NCBI GenBank assembly: GCA_023428785.1
Contig: JAEYWU010000019.1
Coordinates: 1 to 61,120 of the forward strand
Direction of reading: 5' to 3'
From: Pseudomonadota bacterium
Lineage (GTDB): Bacteria; Pseudomonadota; Alphaproteobacteria; Caulobacterales; Caulobacteraceae
DNA: 61,120 nt
The notes below the pieces were generated by a model. That model was given only the letters and a program-made list of their open reading frames with translations, made no database searches and was not told the origin of the DNA. Numbering within the stretch: position 1 is the stretch's first letter; every line of letters begins with the position of its first letter. Below, piece after piece: positions 1-8,468 of this stretch. Position numbers and translations under genes: made by a program.

Positions 1-34
1 CGCCGGGGGGGGCGGGGGGCCCCTGGGGGGGGGG
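1..34. other. G-rich edge sequence, possible assembly artefact
   Basis: The first 34 bases are almost entirely G in runs of six to ten, broken by a few C and one T. Nothing else in the window looks like this. Runs like these are typical of poly-G read ends from two-colour sequencing chemistry at a contig edge, so this stretch should not be trusted. No gene is visible here. Confidence 0.5.
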
Positions 35-63
35 CCCGCCCGTGCCGCCTGGCAGCGGGCGGG
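35..63 (-). terminator. Candidate terminator hairpin after the M13 peptidase gene
   Basis: A strong inverted repeat begins 16 bases past the M13 peptidase stop: arms CCCGCCCGTGCC and GGCAGCGGGCGGG pair with one bulged G around a 4-base loop. On the peptidase strand it is followed by GGGCCC-rich sequence and no T tract, so it is not a textbook intrinsic terminator. It may block exonucleases or act with Rho. Confidence 0.4.
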
Positions 64-78
64 CGGCCACTAGAGCCC

Positions 79-2208
79 CTACCAGAGACGAACCCGCTCT
101 TCCGGAGCCAGGTAGTAGGCATCGCCCGGCTGCACGCCGAAGGCGTCATACCAGGCGTCCACATTGCGAACCGGGCCGATGATGCGGAACTGCGGCGGCG
201 CGTGCGGATCGGTGGCGATCATCTGCTGCATGCGCGCCTCGCGATAGGCTGCGCGCCACACCTGGGCCCAGCCATAGAAGACCCGCTGGTCGCCGGTCGT
301 GCCGTCGATCACCGGCGCATCCTCGCCGCCCAGCGACAGGCGGTAGGCCTCCAGCCCCAGGGTCACACCGGCCAGGTCGCCGATGTTCTCGCCCATCGTC
401 AGGCCGCCCTGGACGTGGAAGCCCGGCAGGGCTTCATAGCTGTCGTACTGGGCGCCCAGACGCGCGGCCTGGACCTCGAAGCGCTCTTCGTCCTCAGGCG
501 TCCACCACTCGCGCAGCATGCCCGTGCCGTCGGACTTGCGGCCCTGATCGTCGAAACCGTGACCGATCTCGTGGCCGATCACCCCGCCGATGCCGCCGTA
601 GTTCACGGCCGGGTCCGCGTTCGGATCGAAGAACGGCGGCTGCAGGATCGCGGCCGGGAAGACGATCTCGTTCTTGGTCGAGGAATAGTAGGCGTTGACG
701 GTCTGCGGGGTCATGCCCCACTCGTCGTTGTCGACCGGCCCGCCCAGGCGGCCCAGGCGATAGGCCCATTCGAAGGCCGAGGCCCGCGCCCGGTTGCCGA
801 TCGCGTCATCGGCGCGGATCTCCAGGCCCGAGTAGTCGCGCCACACGTCCGGATAGCCGATCTTGACGTTGAACAGCTCCAGCTTGGCCAGCGCCTCGAC
901 CCGGGTCTCCGGGCTCATCCATTCCAGGGTCTGGATGCGGCCGGCCAGCGCCGTGCGCAGGTTGGCGACCAGTTCTTCCATCTGCTCGCGGCTTTCGGCC
1001 GGGAACCAGCGCTCGACGTAGAGGCGGCCGATCGGCTGGCCCAGAATGCTCTCGGCGAAGGCGACGCCGCGGCGCTCGCGGCTGCGTTGCTCGGGCTGGC
1101 CGCCCAGTTCGCGCAGGCGGAAGGCGTAGTTGGCGTCCGAGAAACGCTCCGACAGCAGCGGCGCGGCCTGGTCAATGATGTGGAAGGCAGCCCAGGCGCG
1201 CAGGGTCTCGACCGGCGTGTCGGCGAAGGTCTGGGCCATCGGACCGAAGGCGGTGTTCTGGGCCACGATGAAGCGGTTGTGGTCGCCGTAGCCGGCCGCG
1301 CCCAGATAGGCCTGCCAGTCAAAGCCCGGCGCCGCCGCCTGAAGCTCGGCCACGCTCATGGGGTTGTAGGTCATGTCGCGGTTGCGGTTCTGGATCGGGG
1401 TCCAGTGCGACTGGGCGATCGCGGTCTCATAGGCCACGATGGCGTCGGCGGCCGCCGAGGCGTTCTCCCAGCCGGCCATGTCCAGCATCTGCTCGACGTA
1501 CAGGCGGTAGGCCGCCAGCTTGGGCGCGAAACGCTCTTCCAGATAGTAGTCGCGGTTCGGCAGGCCCAGGCCGCTCTGGCCCAGATAGGCTTCATAGACC
1601 TCCGGGTTGCGAGCGTCGTCGTTGACGAAGGTGCCGAACAGCGAGCGGCCGAAGTTGCCGGTCGTGCGACCCATATAGGCCGCAACGGCCGCGTGGTCGG
1701 TCAGACCGCGCACCTCGTCCAGCATCGGCTGGATCGGCTGGGAATCCAGCGCCTCGATGCGGTCGGTGTCCATGAAGCTGGCGTACAGGGCCGCGATCTT
1801 GGCTCCGTCAGACGCCGGGTCCAGGTTCTGGGCCGCCGACAGCTCCTCGACCAGGGCGCGGGTCCGGTTCTCGGACAGCTCGGCCAGCATGTCGAAGGCG
1901 CCGTAGCGCGTGCGGTCCGCCGGGATCTCCAGCGCGTCCAGGAACAGGCCGTTGGCGAAGCGGTTGAAATCGTCGCCCGGCGACACCGTGGTGTCGCGGC
2001 CGGCCATGTCGAAGCCCCAGGTCCCGAACGACGGCGCTTCGGTGCCGTGGATCATGCCGTCGGACGCCTGGGCGTCGGCCGCCCGGTCGATGATCGACAC
2101 CAGGCTGCACAGCTCATCCAGGCACGGATGCTCGTCTTCCTGTGCGAAGGCCGGCGCGGCGATGACCAGGGTGATGGCGCTGGCGGCCAGGAGGACGGAC
2201 TTTTTCAT
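79..2208 (-). CDS. M13 family zinc metallopeptidase (neprilysin/PepO-like)
   Basis: Predicted exported endopeptidase of the neprilysin family, which cleaves oligopeptides outside the cytoplasm. The 709-residue chain opens with a Sec signal peptide ending in APAFAQ at about residue 22, then the long M13 N-terminal domain. The C-terminal catalytic domain carries the zinc motif HEIGH at residues 546-550 and a GENIGDLAG segment giving the third ligand Glu607 and Asp611. An in-frame start 22 codons upstream is possible, but the start chosen puts the signal peptide at the N-terminus and has a GAGGG Shine-Dalgarno eight bases ahead. It is divergent from the antiporter gene across 129 bases. Length fits the family (about 670-750). 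Physiological substrate unknown. Confidence 0.93.
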   Translation of the reverse strand: MKKSVLLAASAITLVIAAPAFAQEDEHPCLDELCSLVSIIDRAADAQASDGMIHGTEAPSFGTWGFDMAGRDTTVSPGDDFNRFANGLFLDALEIPADRTRYGAFDMLAELSENRTRALVEELSAAQNLDPASDGAKIAALYASFMDTDRIEALDSQPIQPMLDEVRGLTDHAAVAAYMGRTTGNFGRSLFGTFVNDDARNPEVYEAYLGQSGLGLPNRDYYLEERFAPKLAAYRLYVEQMLDMAGWENASAAADAIVAYETAIAQSHWTPIQNRNRDMTYNPMSVAELQAAAPGFDWQAYLGAAGYGDHNRFIVAQNTAFGPMAQTFADTPVETLRAWAAFHIIDQAAPLLSERFSDANYAFRLRELGGQPEQRSRERRGVAFAESILGQPIGRLYVERWFPAESREQMEELVANLRTALAGRIQTLEWMSPETRVEALAKLELFNVKIGYPDVWRDYSGLEIRADDAIGNRARASAFEWAYRLGRLGGPVDNDEWGMTPQTVNAYYSSTKNEIVFPAAILQPPFFDPNADPAVNYGGIGGVIGHEIGHGFDDQGRKSDGTGMLREWWTPEDEERFEVQAARLGAQYDSYEALPGFHVQGGLTMGENIGDLAGVTLGLEAYRLSLGGEDAPVIDGTTGDQRVFYGWAQVWRAAYREARMQQMIATDPHAPPQFRIIGPVRNVDAWYDAFGVQPGDAYYLAPEERVRLW

Positions 2209-2337
2209 GGGATTCCCTCGAACTGACGGGCGCGCGCGGGGGCGCCCGGTTTCATCGGGCCACAATAGGACCATGCACGGGCCCGCGCTCCGTTAAAAAA
2301 TTTTCATGGGCGGCGGTTCAGCCCCTAAGGTGAAGCC

Positions 2338-4176
2338 ATGACCCAAGGACCGGCCGCCGCAGAATACAAGGACATCGTCGTCTTCCTCGCCGCGGCGGGC
2401 ATCCTCGTTCCCCTGCTGAACCGCTTCAGGATCAGCCCGGTGCTTGGCTTCCTCGCGGCGGGGGTGCTGCTGGGGCCCGACGGCCTGGGCCGGTTCGCCG
2501 AGGCGATGCCGTGGCTGGGCATCCTGACCATCTCGGACAGAGACCAGATCGAGGTCCTGGCCCAGCTGGGCGTGGTCTTCCTCATGTTCATGATCGGGCT
2601 GGAGCTCTCGTGGGAGCGCCTGAAGTCCATGCGGCGCATGGTCTTTGGCCTCGGCACGGTCCAGATCCTTTCCTCGGCGGCCCTTCTGGCGCTGCTGTTC
2701 ATGGCCATGGGCCGCAACATCGCCGGGGCCATCGTCATCGGCCTGGCCCTGGCCCTGTCCTCGACGGCGGTGGTCATGCCGGTGATGGCCGAGCGCGGAC
2801 GCCTCAAGACGACCGCGGGTCGCTCGACCTTCTCGATCCTGCTGGCCCAGGACCTGGCGGTCGCGCCCATTCTGGTCATGGTCGCGGTGCTGGCGTCGGG
2901 CGTCGGCGACGAGGGGCTGGATCCCGCCTCCATCGGCCGGGGCCTGCTGTCCCTCCTGCCCGCCGTCGGCGGTATGGCCCTGATTGTCCTGATGGGCCGC
3001 ACCATCCTGCGGCCCATGTTCCGCTCGGTCGCCAAGGCCCGGAACCAGGAGATGTTCCTGGCCACCTGCCTGTTTGTGGTCCTGGGCACCGGAATCCTGG
3101 CCCAGCTGACGGGCCTGTCGGCCGCCGTCGGCGCCCTCCTGGCCGGCATCCTGATCGCCGAGACCGAATTTCGGCGGGAGGTCGAGGTGGTGATCGAGCC
3201 CTTCAAGGGCCTGCTGCTCGGCTTCTTCTTCGTCTCGGTCGGGGTCGGACTGGACTTCGACGCCATCGCGGTCGCCCCCGTCACCATCTTCAGCCTCGCG
3301 GCCTCGATCATCGTCATCAAGGCGGCCGCCATCTTCATCGCGGCGCGCATGTTCCGCGTGCCGACCGGCCCGGCCATCGAGACCGCCCTGATCCTGGGCC
3401 CGGCGGGCGAGTTCGCCTTCGTCATCCTGTCGGCGGCCATCGGAGACGGCGTCATCCCGCGTGACTTCGCGCAAGGCGTCCTGATCTCGGCCACGCTCAG
3501 CCTGTTCGCTGTGCCGATCCTGGCGGCCCTGGCGCCGCGGGTGAAACGTCGCATCCAGAACCACGTCGATGTCTCCGACGCGCCCGAAACCGGTGAACCG
3601 GTCGGCGCCCGCGTCCTGATCGTCGGCTACGGCCGGGTCGGCCGCCTGATCGGCGAGCTCCTGACCAGCCACGACATCCCTTACGTCGCCGTCGACGCCG
3701 ACGCCTCCATCGTTGCCCAGGCCCGCCGAGAGGGCGCAGGTGTCTGGTACGGCGACGCGGCCCATCCCGACATGCTGAACCGGCTCGGCCTCGACGACGC
3801 CCAGGCCGTGATCATCACCATGGACGCCCCCGGCAAGGTCGATGAGGTGGCCCAGTCGGTCCGAGCCCTGCGCTCGGACATCATCCTGATCGCCCGCGCC
3901 CGAGACGAGAAACACGCCGCGCGCCTCTACAAGCTGGGCGTCACCGACGCCGTGCCCGAGACCACCGAGGCCAGCCTCCAGCTGGCCGAAAACGCCCTGG
4001 TCGATCTGGGCGTGCCCATGGGTCTGGTCCTGGCCACCATCCACCAGAAGCGCGAGGATTTCAGGAAGGTCTTCCAGGACGCGGCCCCCGAGGGCCGCAC
4101 CCGTCCGACCCGCGCCCTCAGAGCGCGGGCGCCCCCGGGAGTTTCGCCAAACGCCGTTTCATTGCCAAAAATTTAG
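2338..4176 (+). CDS. CPA2-family cation:proton antiporter with TrkA-N domain (Kef-type)
   Basis: Inner-membrane monovalent cation/proton antiporter of the KefB/KefC type. Residues 1-400 form a hydrophobic domain of about 12 helices, beginning with the family pattern FRISPVLGFLAAGVLLGP. A soluble TrkA-N Rossmann domain follows from about residue 421, with the nucleotide-binding stretch VLIVGYGRVGR and an acidic residue (VAVDAD) at the end of the second strand. In Kef proteins this domain gates K+ efflux in response to nucleotide or glutathione adducts. The C-terminus is a short Arg/Pro-rich tail. No kefF/kefG-like ancillary gene is adjacent. Ion specificity (K+ or Na+) cannot be read from sequence. 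Confidence 0.9.
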   Translation: MTQGPAAAEYKDIVVFLAAAGILVPLLNRFRISPVLGFLAAGVLLGPDGLGRFAEAMPWLGILTISDRDQIEVLAQLGVVFLMFMIGLELSWERLKSMRRMVFGLGTVQILSSAALLALLFMAMGRNIAGAIVIGLALALSSTAVVMPVMAERGRLKTTAGRSTFSILLAQDLAVAPILVMVAVLASGVGDEGLDPASIGRGLLSLLPAVGGMALIVLMGRTILRPMFRSVAKARNQEMFLATCLFVVLGTGILAQLTGLSAAVGALLAGILIAETEFRREVEVVIEPFKGLLLGFFFVSVGVGLDFDAIAVAPVTIFSLAASIIVIKAAAIFIAARMFRVPTGPAIETALILGPAGEFAFVILSAAIGDGVIPRDFAQGVLISATLSLFAVPILAALAPRVKRRIQNHVDVSDAPETGEPVGARVLIVGYGRVGRLIGELLTSHDIPYVAVDADASIVAQARREGAGVWYGDAAHPDMLNRLGLDDAQAVIITMDAPGKVDEVAQSVRALRSDIILIARARDEKHAARLYKLGVTDAVPETTEASLQLAENALVDLGVPMGLVLATIHQKREDFRKVFQDAAPEGRTRPTRALRARAPPGVSPNAVSLPKI

Positions 4177-4235
4177 TCGGCTGCGTCCGCGCCCGACGCT
4201 AGCCGTTACGCCATCACACTCTGGAGGGTCTGTCC

Positions 4236-6650
4236 GTGATCATGTCGAAGGGTCTTTCCGCCCGCTTCCTCGCCGGCTGTTCGCTGGCGGTTCTGCTCTC
4301 GGCGGGCGTCGCCCAGGCCCAGGAGGCCCCGATTGTCCAGCCGGGCGCCCCCGGTCAGGCCAGCCGCACGCTGGAGGCCCGCGACGCGGCCCGCATCTCG
4401 GACAACCGCTATTCCGACGACGACGTCGCCTTCATGCAAGGCATGATCGTACACCACCAGCAGGCCGTCGACATGACCGCCCTGGTGGCCGACCGCACCA
4501 ACACCCCCGAGATCGTCGAGATGGCGAGCCGCATCCGCGCCTCCCAGGACGACGAGATGGCCTTCATGCGCGCCTGGCTGACCGAGCGCGGCGAGAGCGT
4601 CCCGGCCGTCAACGATCCTCACGCGATGCACGGCGCCGGCCACGGCGCTCACTCCGGCCATCCGGGCATGCAGGGCATGGCTACGCCCGAACAGATGGCG
4701 GCGCTGGCCGCCGCCTCGGGTACGGACTTCGACCGCATGTTCCTCGACCTGATGATCCGCCACCACGCCGGCGCGGTGACCATGGTCGAACATCTCCTCT
4801 CGCGCCCCGGCTCGGCCTATGAGCCCCAGCTGTTCGAGTTCGTGAACGACGTGAACAACGAACAGGCCGCCGAGATCCGCCGTATGGACACCGCCCTGCG
4901 CGGCCTGTGGCAGGACCCGCGCTCGACCCTGCGCGGCGGCTTCATGGACGCCGAACAGGCAATCCTCAACATGACCCTGGTGGCCAGCCTGCCCAAGCCG
5001 GAGGGCTTCTACGACCCGACCAACCCCTCGGGCGCCCCGCTGCCCCTGCCGACGCCTGACAGCGCCACGCGCGACGGCGCGGCCGAAGCCCGCTTCAGCC
5101 AGCGCGGCCCCTTCCTGTCGTTCGCCAACACCGACATCGCCTTCCAGCAGGACCTCATGGCGGTCGGCTCCTACCACGGCTTCAACCTGTACCGCCTCGG
5201 CGGCGCCCAGCCAGAGCTGATCTCCTCGGTGGTCTGCCCTGGCGGCCAGGGCGATGTCTCCATCGTCGACGATCTGCTGATCATGTCGGTGGAATCCACC
5301 AACGGCCGCACCGACTGCGGCCGTCAGGGCGTCGGCCCCGAGGCCTCGGAAGAGCGCTTCCGTGGCATCCGCATCTTCGACATCTCCAACCCGGTCCAGC
5401 CGGTCCAGGTCGGTCAGGTCCAGACCTGCCGCGGCTCGCACACCCACTCGGTCGTCTCGTCCGATGAGCGCTCGATCATCGTCTACAACTCCGGCACCTC
5501 CTCGGTCCGCAGCGACGACGAACTGGCCGGCTGCGTCACCGGCCTTCCGGGCGATCCGCGCACGGCCCTGTTCTCGATCGACGTCATCGAAATCCCGGTG
5601 AACGACCCGGCCTCGGCCCGCATCATCGACAGCCCGCGCGTCTTCGCTGACGAGGAAACCGGCGCCGTCGCGGGCCTCTGGGCCGGCGGCGACCACGGCG
5701 AGGGCACCCAGACCACCAGCGTGACCAACCAGTGCCACGACATCACGGTCTTCCCGTCGCGCAACCTGGCGGCCGGCGCCTGCTCGGGCAACGGCATCAT
5801 CTTCGACATCACCGATCCGCGCCGCCCGGTCCGCATCGATGCCGTGACCGATCCGGGCTTCGCCTATTGGCACTCGGCCACCTTCGACAACGAGGGCGAA
5901 ACCGTCCTCTTCACCGACGAATGGGGTGGCGGCGGCCGTCCGCGCTGCCAGGTCACCGACCCGCGCAACTGGGGCGCCAACGCCTTCTACGACATCGTCG
6001 ACGGCCAGCTGGAGCGTCGCGGCACCTACAAGCTCCCGGCCGCCCAGGGCGCCCGTGAGAACTGCGTCGCCCACAACGGCTCCATCGTCCCGGTCCCGGG
6101 CCGCGATATCTTCGTCCAGGCCTGGTACCAGGGCGGCATCTCGGTGCTCGACTTCACCGACCCGAACAACCCGTTCGAGATCGCCTATTTCGACCGGGGC
6201 CCGGTGTCGGACACGACCTTCCAGTTCGGCGGCTTCTGGTCGGCCTACTGGTATGACGGCCGCATCTACGGCACCGAGATCACCCGCGGCCTCGACGTTC
6301 TGGAACTGGCCCCGTCTGAGTTCCTGACCGCCAACGAGCTCGCCGCCGCGGGCCTCGCCGACCAGGGCGCGCGCTTCAACCCGCAGCAGCAGAACCCGGT
6401 CACCTGGCCCGTCCACCCGACCATCGCCCGCGCCTATGTCGACCAGCTCGTCCGCTCCGGCGGCCTGACGGCCGACGCGGGCGCCGAGGTCATGGCCGCC
6501 CTGGATCAGGCCGAAGCCGGCACGGCCTCCCCCGACGCCCTGCGTGCGCTCGCCACCGGCCTGACCATCACCGGCGACGACGCGACGACCCAGCGCCGCG
6601 CCACGGCCCTGCGCGAGACCCTCTCGGGTCTTGCGGTGGCGGGCCGGTAA
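4236..6650 (+). CDS. Secreted DUF305-LVIVD repeat fusion protein
   Basis: An 804-residue exported protein with a Sec signal peptide (about residues 1-28, ending GVAQAQ). Residues 60-215 hold two related His/Met-rich DUF305 helices, FMQGMIVHHQQAVDM and FLDLMIRHHAGAVTM, separated by a His/Gly/Met-rich linker. DUF305 proteins are ferritin-like helical bundles often linked to metal, especially copper, handling. From about residue 280 onward are LVIVD-type repeats (IFDISNPVQPVQVGQV; FDITDPRRPVRIDAV; LDFTDPNNPFEIAYF), expected to form a beta-propeller. The GTG start has GGAGG eight bases upstream; an ATG two codons later is the alternative. A strong terminator follows at 6702. Function unknown; a periplasmic metal-linked role is inference. 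Confidence 0.82.
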   Translation: MIMSKGLSARFLAGCSLAVLLSAGVAQAQEAPIVQPGAPGQASRTLEARDAARISDNRYSDDDVAFMQGMIVHHQQAVDMTALVADRTNTPEIVEMASRIRASQDDEMAFMRAWLTERGESVPAVNDPHAMHGAGHGAHSGHPGMQGMATPEQMAALAAASGTDFDRMFLDLMIRHHAGAVTMVEHLLSRPGSAYEPQLFEFVNDVNNEQAAEIRRMDTALRGLWQDPRSTLRGGFMDAEQAILNMTLVASLPKPEGFYDPTNPSGAPLPLPTPDSATRDGAAEARFSQRGPFLSFANTDIAFQQDLMAVGSYHGFNLYRLGGAQPELISSVVCPGGQGDVSIVDDLLIMSVESTNGRTDCGRQGVGPEASEERFRGIRIFDISNPVQPVQVGQVQTCRGSHTHSVVSSDERSIIVYNSGTSSVRSDDELAGCVTGLPGDPRTALFSIDVIEIPVNDPASARIIDSPRVFADEETGAVAGLWAGGDHGEGTQTTSVTNQCHDITVFPSRNLAAGACSGNGIIFDITDPRRPVRIDAVTDPGFAYWHSATFDNEGETVLFTDEWGGGGRPRCQVTDPRNWGANAFYDIVDGQLERRGTYKLPAAQGARENCVAHNGSIVPVPGRDIFVQAWYQGGISVLDFTDPNNPFEIAYFDRGPVSDTTFQFGGFWSAYWYDGRIYGTEITRGLDVLELAPSEFLTANELAAAGLADQGARFNPQQQNPVTWPVHPTIARAYVDQLVRSGGLTADAGAEVMAALDQAEAGTASPDALRALATGLTITGDDATTQRRATALRETLSGLAVAGR

Positions 6651-6656
6651 CTCACA

Positions 6657-6700
6657 CCGTCACCCTCGGGCTGGTCCAGAGGGTCCATCGGTCAACTTTC
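6657..6700. repeat. REP-like repeat, degenerate copy
   Basis: Begins CCGTCACCCTCGGGCT and shares the order of blocks (CACCCTCGGG, GAGGG, CCATCGG, CTTTCAGG) with the copy at 58252. Here the second arm of the internal palindrome is CCAGAGGG instead of CCCGAGGG. It lies directly downstream of a coding region, as REP elements usually do. Confidence 0.6.
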
Positions 6701-6701
6701 A

Positions 6702-6731
6702 GGGCGTCGGACTTCGGTCCGGCGCCCTTTT
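6702..6731 (+). terminator. Intrinsic terminator with UUCG tetraloop
   Basis: Stem GGGCG-T-CGGAC pairs with GTCCG-G-CGCCC (11 pairs, one U-G wobble) around a TTCG loop and is followed by TTTT. UUCG-closed stems are exceptionally stable. It lies 51 bases after the DUF305-LVIVD stop codon and is the expected end of that transcript. Confidence 0.85.
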
Positions 6732-6743
6732 CGCTGCGCCTTT

Positions 6744-6778
6744 CCCTCTCCCGGTGCGGCACCCGAAGGGGAGAAGGG
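6744..6778. repeat. Imperfect palindromic repeat (CCCTCTCCC / GGGGAGAAGGG)
   Basis: An imperfect inverted repeat of the CCCTCTCCC...GGGGAGAAGGG type. A shorter relative (CTTCTCC-cgcaa-GGAGAGAA) occurs right after the arr gene near 60683. Such intergenic palindromes are common in Caulobacterales genomes. No function can be read from it. Confidence 0.45.
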
Positions 6779-6997
6779 TTCATACCGTGTAATCCACCAC
6801 CAATCCTCCCACCCCTCGACCGTGTAATCCCGTCATTCTCGCCCCTGTCGGCGCGCGCCAAACCCCCGTCGTTTGCCCGCCGACTATGATCTTCGAGGGC
6901 ATGGACTGAACTTTCAGCCCGGCCTTGCGGTCTTTGACATTCCAGCCACGCCCGCGCCGCGCTTCAGCAGCGCGCGGACCTCGCCCGCAAGCGCACG

Positions 6998-7033
6998 AAC
7001 GCCCGCTTCCCGGCCGAGCACCCGGGCGTTTTT
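6998..7033 (+). terminator. Intrinsic terminator of an unidentified plus-strand transcript
   Basis: Arms AACGCCCG and CGGGCGTT pair perfectly around a 17-base loop, with a run of five T at 7029-7033 on the plus strand. The DUF305 gene already has a terminator 270 bases upstream, so this one either is a second stop or ends a transcript starting between them. On the minus strand, just past the PH-protein stop, the hairpin is also present but has only two T. Confidence 0.6.
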
Positions 7034-7062
7034 CGTCCACCGTGGATTCCGGCGCCTCGGCC

Positions 7063-7581
7063 TCAGTCGTGGCCGCCGTGGCGTTCGTCTTCCAGCGCTT
7101 CCTTCGCGTTCAGCATGGCCCGCTTGAAGCCGAGCGGGTCGCTGATCATGCGCAGCATGTTCACCCCCTGGTCCGAGGCCGTCAGGATCTCGATGTCGCC
7201 ATAGCCGAACATCCGGCCCAGCAGCGACTGCTCGGTCTTCACGTCGTTCAGCTTGTCCAGGATCGAGTCCGAGACCTCCTTGTTCAGGACGCCGTCCATC
7301 TGGACCACCCGCCGGTCGGTGATCACATTCATCTGGTTGGACCAGACCAGATGTTCCCAGAACCACAGCGCTCCCGGGATCAGGGCCAGCGGCAGCACCC
7401 AGGCCCAATACGGCGAGACCACCATCCTCAGCCAGATCGCCCAGGCGATCACCGCCACGAACAGCACGATCCACAATAGGGTCTTGGACAGCAGCACGAA
7501 CCAGTGCGGCCGCGCGATCAGCAGCACATGCTCATCATCGGCCAGGACCTGACGCAGATAGCCTGTCGGGCGGATACTCAT
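7063..7581 (-). CDS. PH domain-containing membrane protein (bacterial PH, YdbS/YdbT-like)
   Basis: A 172-residue membrane protein with two adjacent hydrophobic segments at about residues 28-50 and 58-75, followed by a bacterial pleckstrin-homology domain. Diagnostic residues are the segment NVITDRRVVQMDGVLNKEVSDSILDKLNDVKTEQ split around residues 84-118, and the closing GDIEILTASDQGVNML, typical of bPH2 proteins. The C-terminus is His/Glu-rich (DERHGGHD). It lies 63 bases downstream of ubiG's stop-side region on the same strand order (ubiG is further downstream at lower priority on this strand: the PH gene ends first, ubiG precedes it). Role unknown; these domains may bind lipids or proteins at the inner membrane. 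Confidence 0.85.
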   Translation of the reverse strand: MSIRPTGYLRQVLADDEHVLLIARPHWFVLLSKTLLWIVLFVAVIAWAIWLRMVVSPYWAWVLPLALIPGALWFWEHLVWSNQMNVITDRRVVQMDGVLNKEVSDSILDKLNDVKTEQSLLGRMFGYGDIEILTASDQGVNMLRMISDPLGFKRAMLNAKEALEDERHGGHD

Positions 7582-7644
7582 GGGGTGGTCCTCCTGTCCG
7601 GCGCGAGACTAGCCCATCGCGTCCGGGCCGCAACCGCCGTTCGC

Positions 7645-8400
7645 TCAGGCCGGCCCCCCGGCCACCGGGGTCACGATCATCATGTAGTTGATCGAAGCGT
7701 CGGCGCTCTCGCGCCACTCGCCCTTCAGCGGGCTGTACTGCACGCCGAACGGCCCAACGATCGCGAATGGCTGGCCCTCGACGAAGCCCTTGAGCTCATC
7801 CGGCGTCAGGAACTTGTTCCAGTCGTGCGTCCCCGCCGGCACCCATCGCAGCACATATTCGGCGCCCACCTTGGCCAGGGCCAGAGCCCTCAGCGTCCGG
7901 TTCAGGGTCGCCACGATCATCATCCCTCCCGGCCTCATCAGCCGCGCGGTGTCCAGCAGAAAGGCCCGGGGATCGGCGACATGCTCGATCACTTCCATGT
8001 TCAGGACCACGTCGAAGCGCCGGTCCTCCTCCAGCAGCGCCTCGGCCGTCGAGGCGCGGAAGTCGATCCGGAGCCCTTGCGCCTGCGCATGGGCGGACGC
8101 CGCCCCGATGTTGCGCTCGGACGCATCCACGCCCGTCACCGAAAAGCCTAGCCGGCACATCGGCTCGGACAGCAGCCCCCCGCCGCAGCCGATGTCGAGC
8201 AGGCTCAGTCCCTCGAACGGCCGGACGGTCTTCGCGTCCCGTCCGAAATGCCGGGCGGCCTGATTGCGGATGAAGCCCAGCCGGACCGGGTTGAACCGGT
8301 GAAGCGGCGCGAACGGGCCCGTGGCGTCCCACCAGCGGTCGGCCAGCGCAGAAAAACGCGCGACTTCGTCCGGATCGATGCTGGATTGCGGCTGAGCCAT
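7645..8400 (-). CDS. ubiG: Ubiquinone biosynthesis O-methyltransferase
   Basis: SAM-dependent methyltransferase performing both O-methylation steps of ubiquinone synthesis (2-polyprenyl-6-hydroxyphenol and 3-demethylubiquinol). The 251-residue chain has the N-terminal family signature DEVARFSALADRWWD and motif I LLDIGCGGGLLSEP at about residues 67-80, followed by VTGVDASERNI. The segment FDVVLNMEVIEHVADP and the C-terminal THDWNKFLTPDEL are characteristic of UbiG. Its start lies 68 bases from the divergent lysC start, a pairing conserved in many alphaproteobacteria. Length is standard. Confidence 0.95.
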   Translation of the reverse strand: MAQPQSSIDPDEVARFSALADRWWDATGPFAPLHRFNPVRLGFIRNQAARHFGRDAKTVRPFEGLSLLDIGCGGGLLSEPMCRLGFSVTGVDASERNIGAASAHAQAQGLRIDFRASTAEALLEEDRRFDVVLNMEVIEHVADPRAFLLDTARLMRPGGMMIVATLNRTLRALALAKVGAEYVLRWVPAGTHDWNKFLTPDELKGFVEGQPFAIVGPFGVQYSPLKGEWRESADASINYMMIVTPVAGGPA

Positions 8401-8468
8401 TGCGCCTGCGTGATGGACGCCCTATCGCCCCATGGCAAGCGGTTTGGCGCAAAGGCGAAAGGCGACGG

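Larger units (their letters stand above)
6651..7062. other. 412-base gene-free region with two terminators and repeats
   Basis: No convincing gene was found between the DUF305-LVIVD gene and the PH-domain gene. The region holds a degenerate REP-like copy (from 6657), a strong intrinsic terminator (6702-6731), a second palindromic repeat (6744-6778), a doubled CCGTGTAATCC motif near 6785 and 6819, and a second plus-strand terminator (6998-7033). Open frames across it lack ribosome binding sites and resemble no known protein. The stretch between the terminators (about 6780-7033) could encode a small RNA, but nothing shows this directly. Confidence 0.5.

Noticed and set aside
202..2226. A long open frame opposite the M13 peptidase gene
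   Set aside because: It is the antisense shadow of a gene with a clear signal peptide and HEIGH motif; the translation has no recognisable family and high Arg/Ala/Val bias typical of GC-rich complements.
4206..6416. A 736-codon minus-strand frame across the DUF305-LVIVD gene
   Set aside because: It runs antisense to a gene with a signal peptide, recognised domains, Shine-Dalgarno and terminator; the translation is a low-complexity Val/Gly/Ala/Asp-rich shadow.
6780..7040. Minus-strand open frames in the 6.8-7.0 kb gap as small proteins
   Set aside because: Arg/Gly/Ala-rich translations with no ribosome binding site, lying over terminators and repeats; typical of chance frames in GC-rich DNA.
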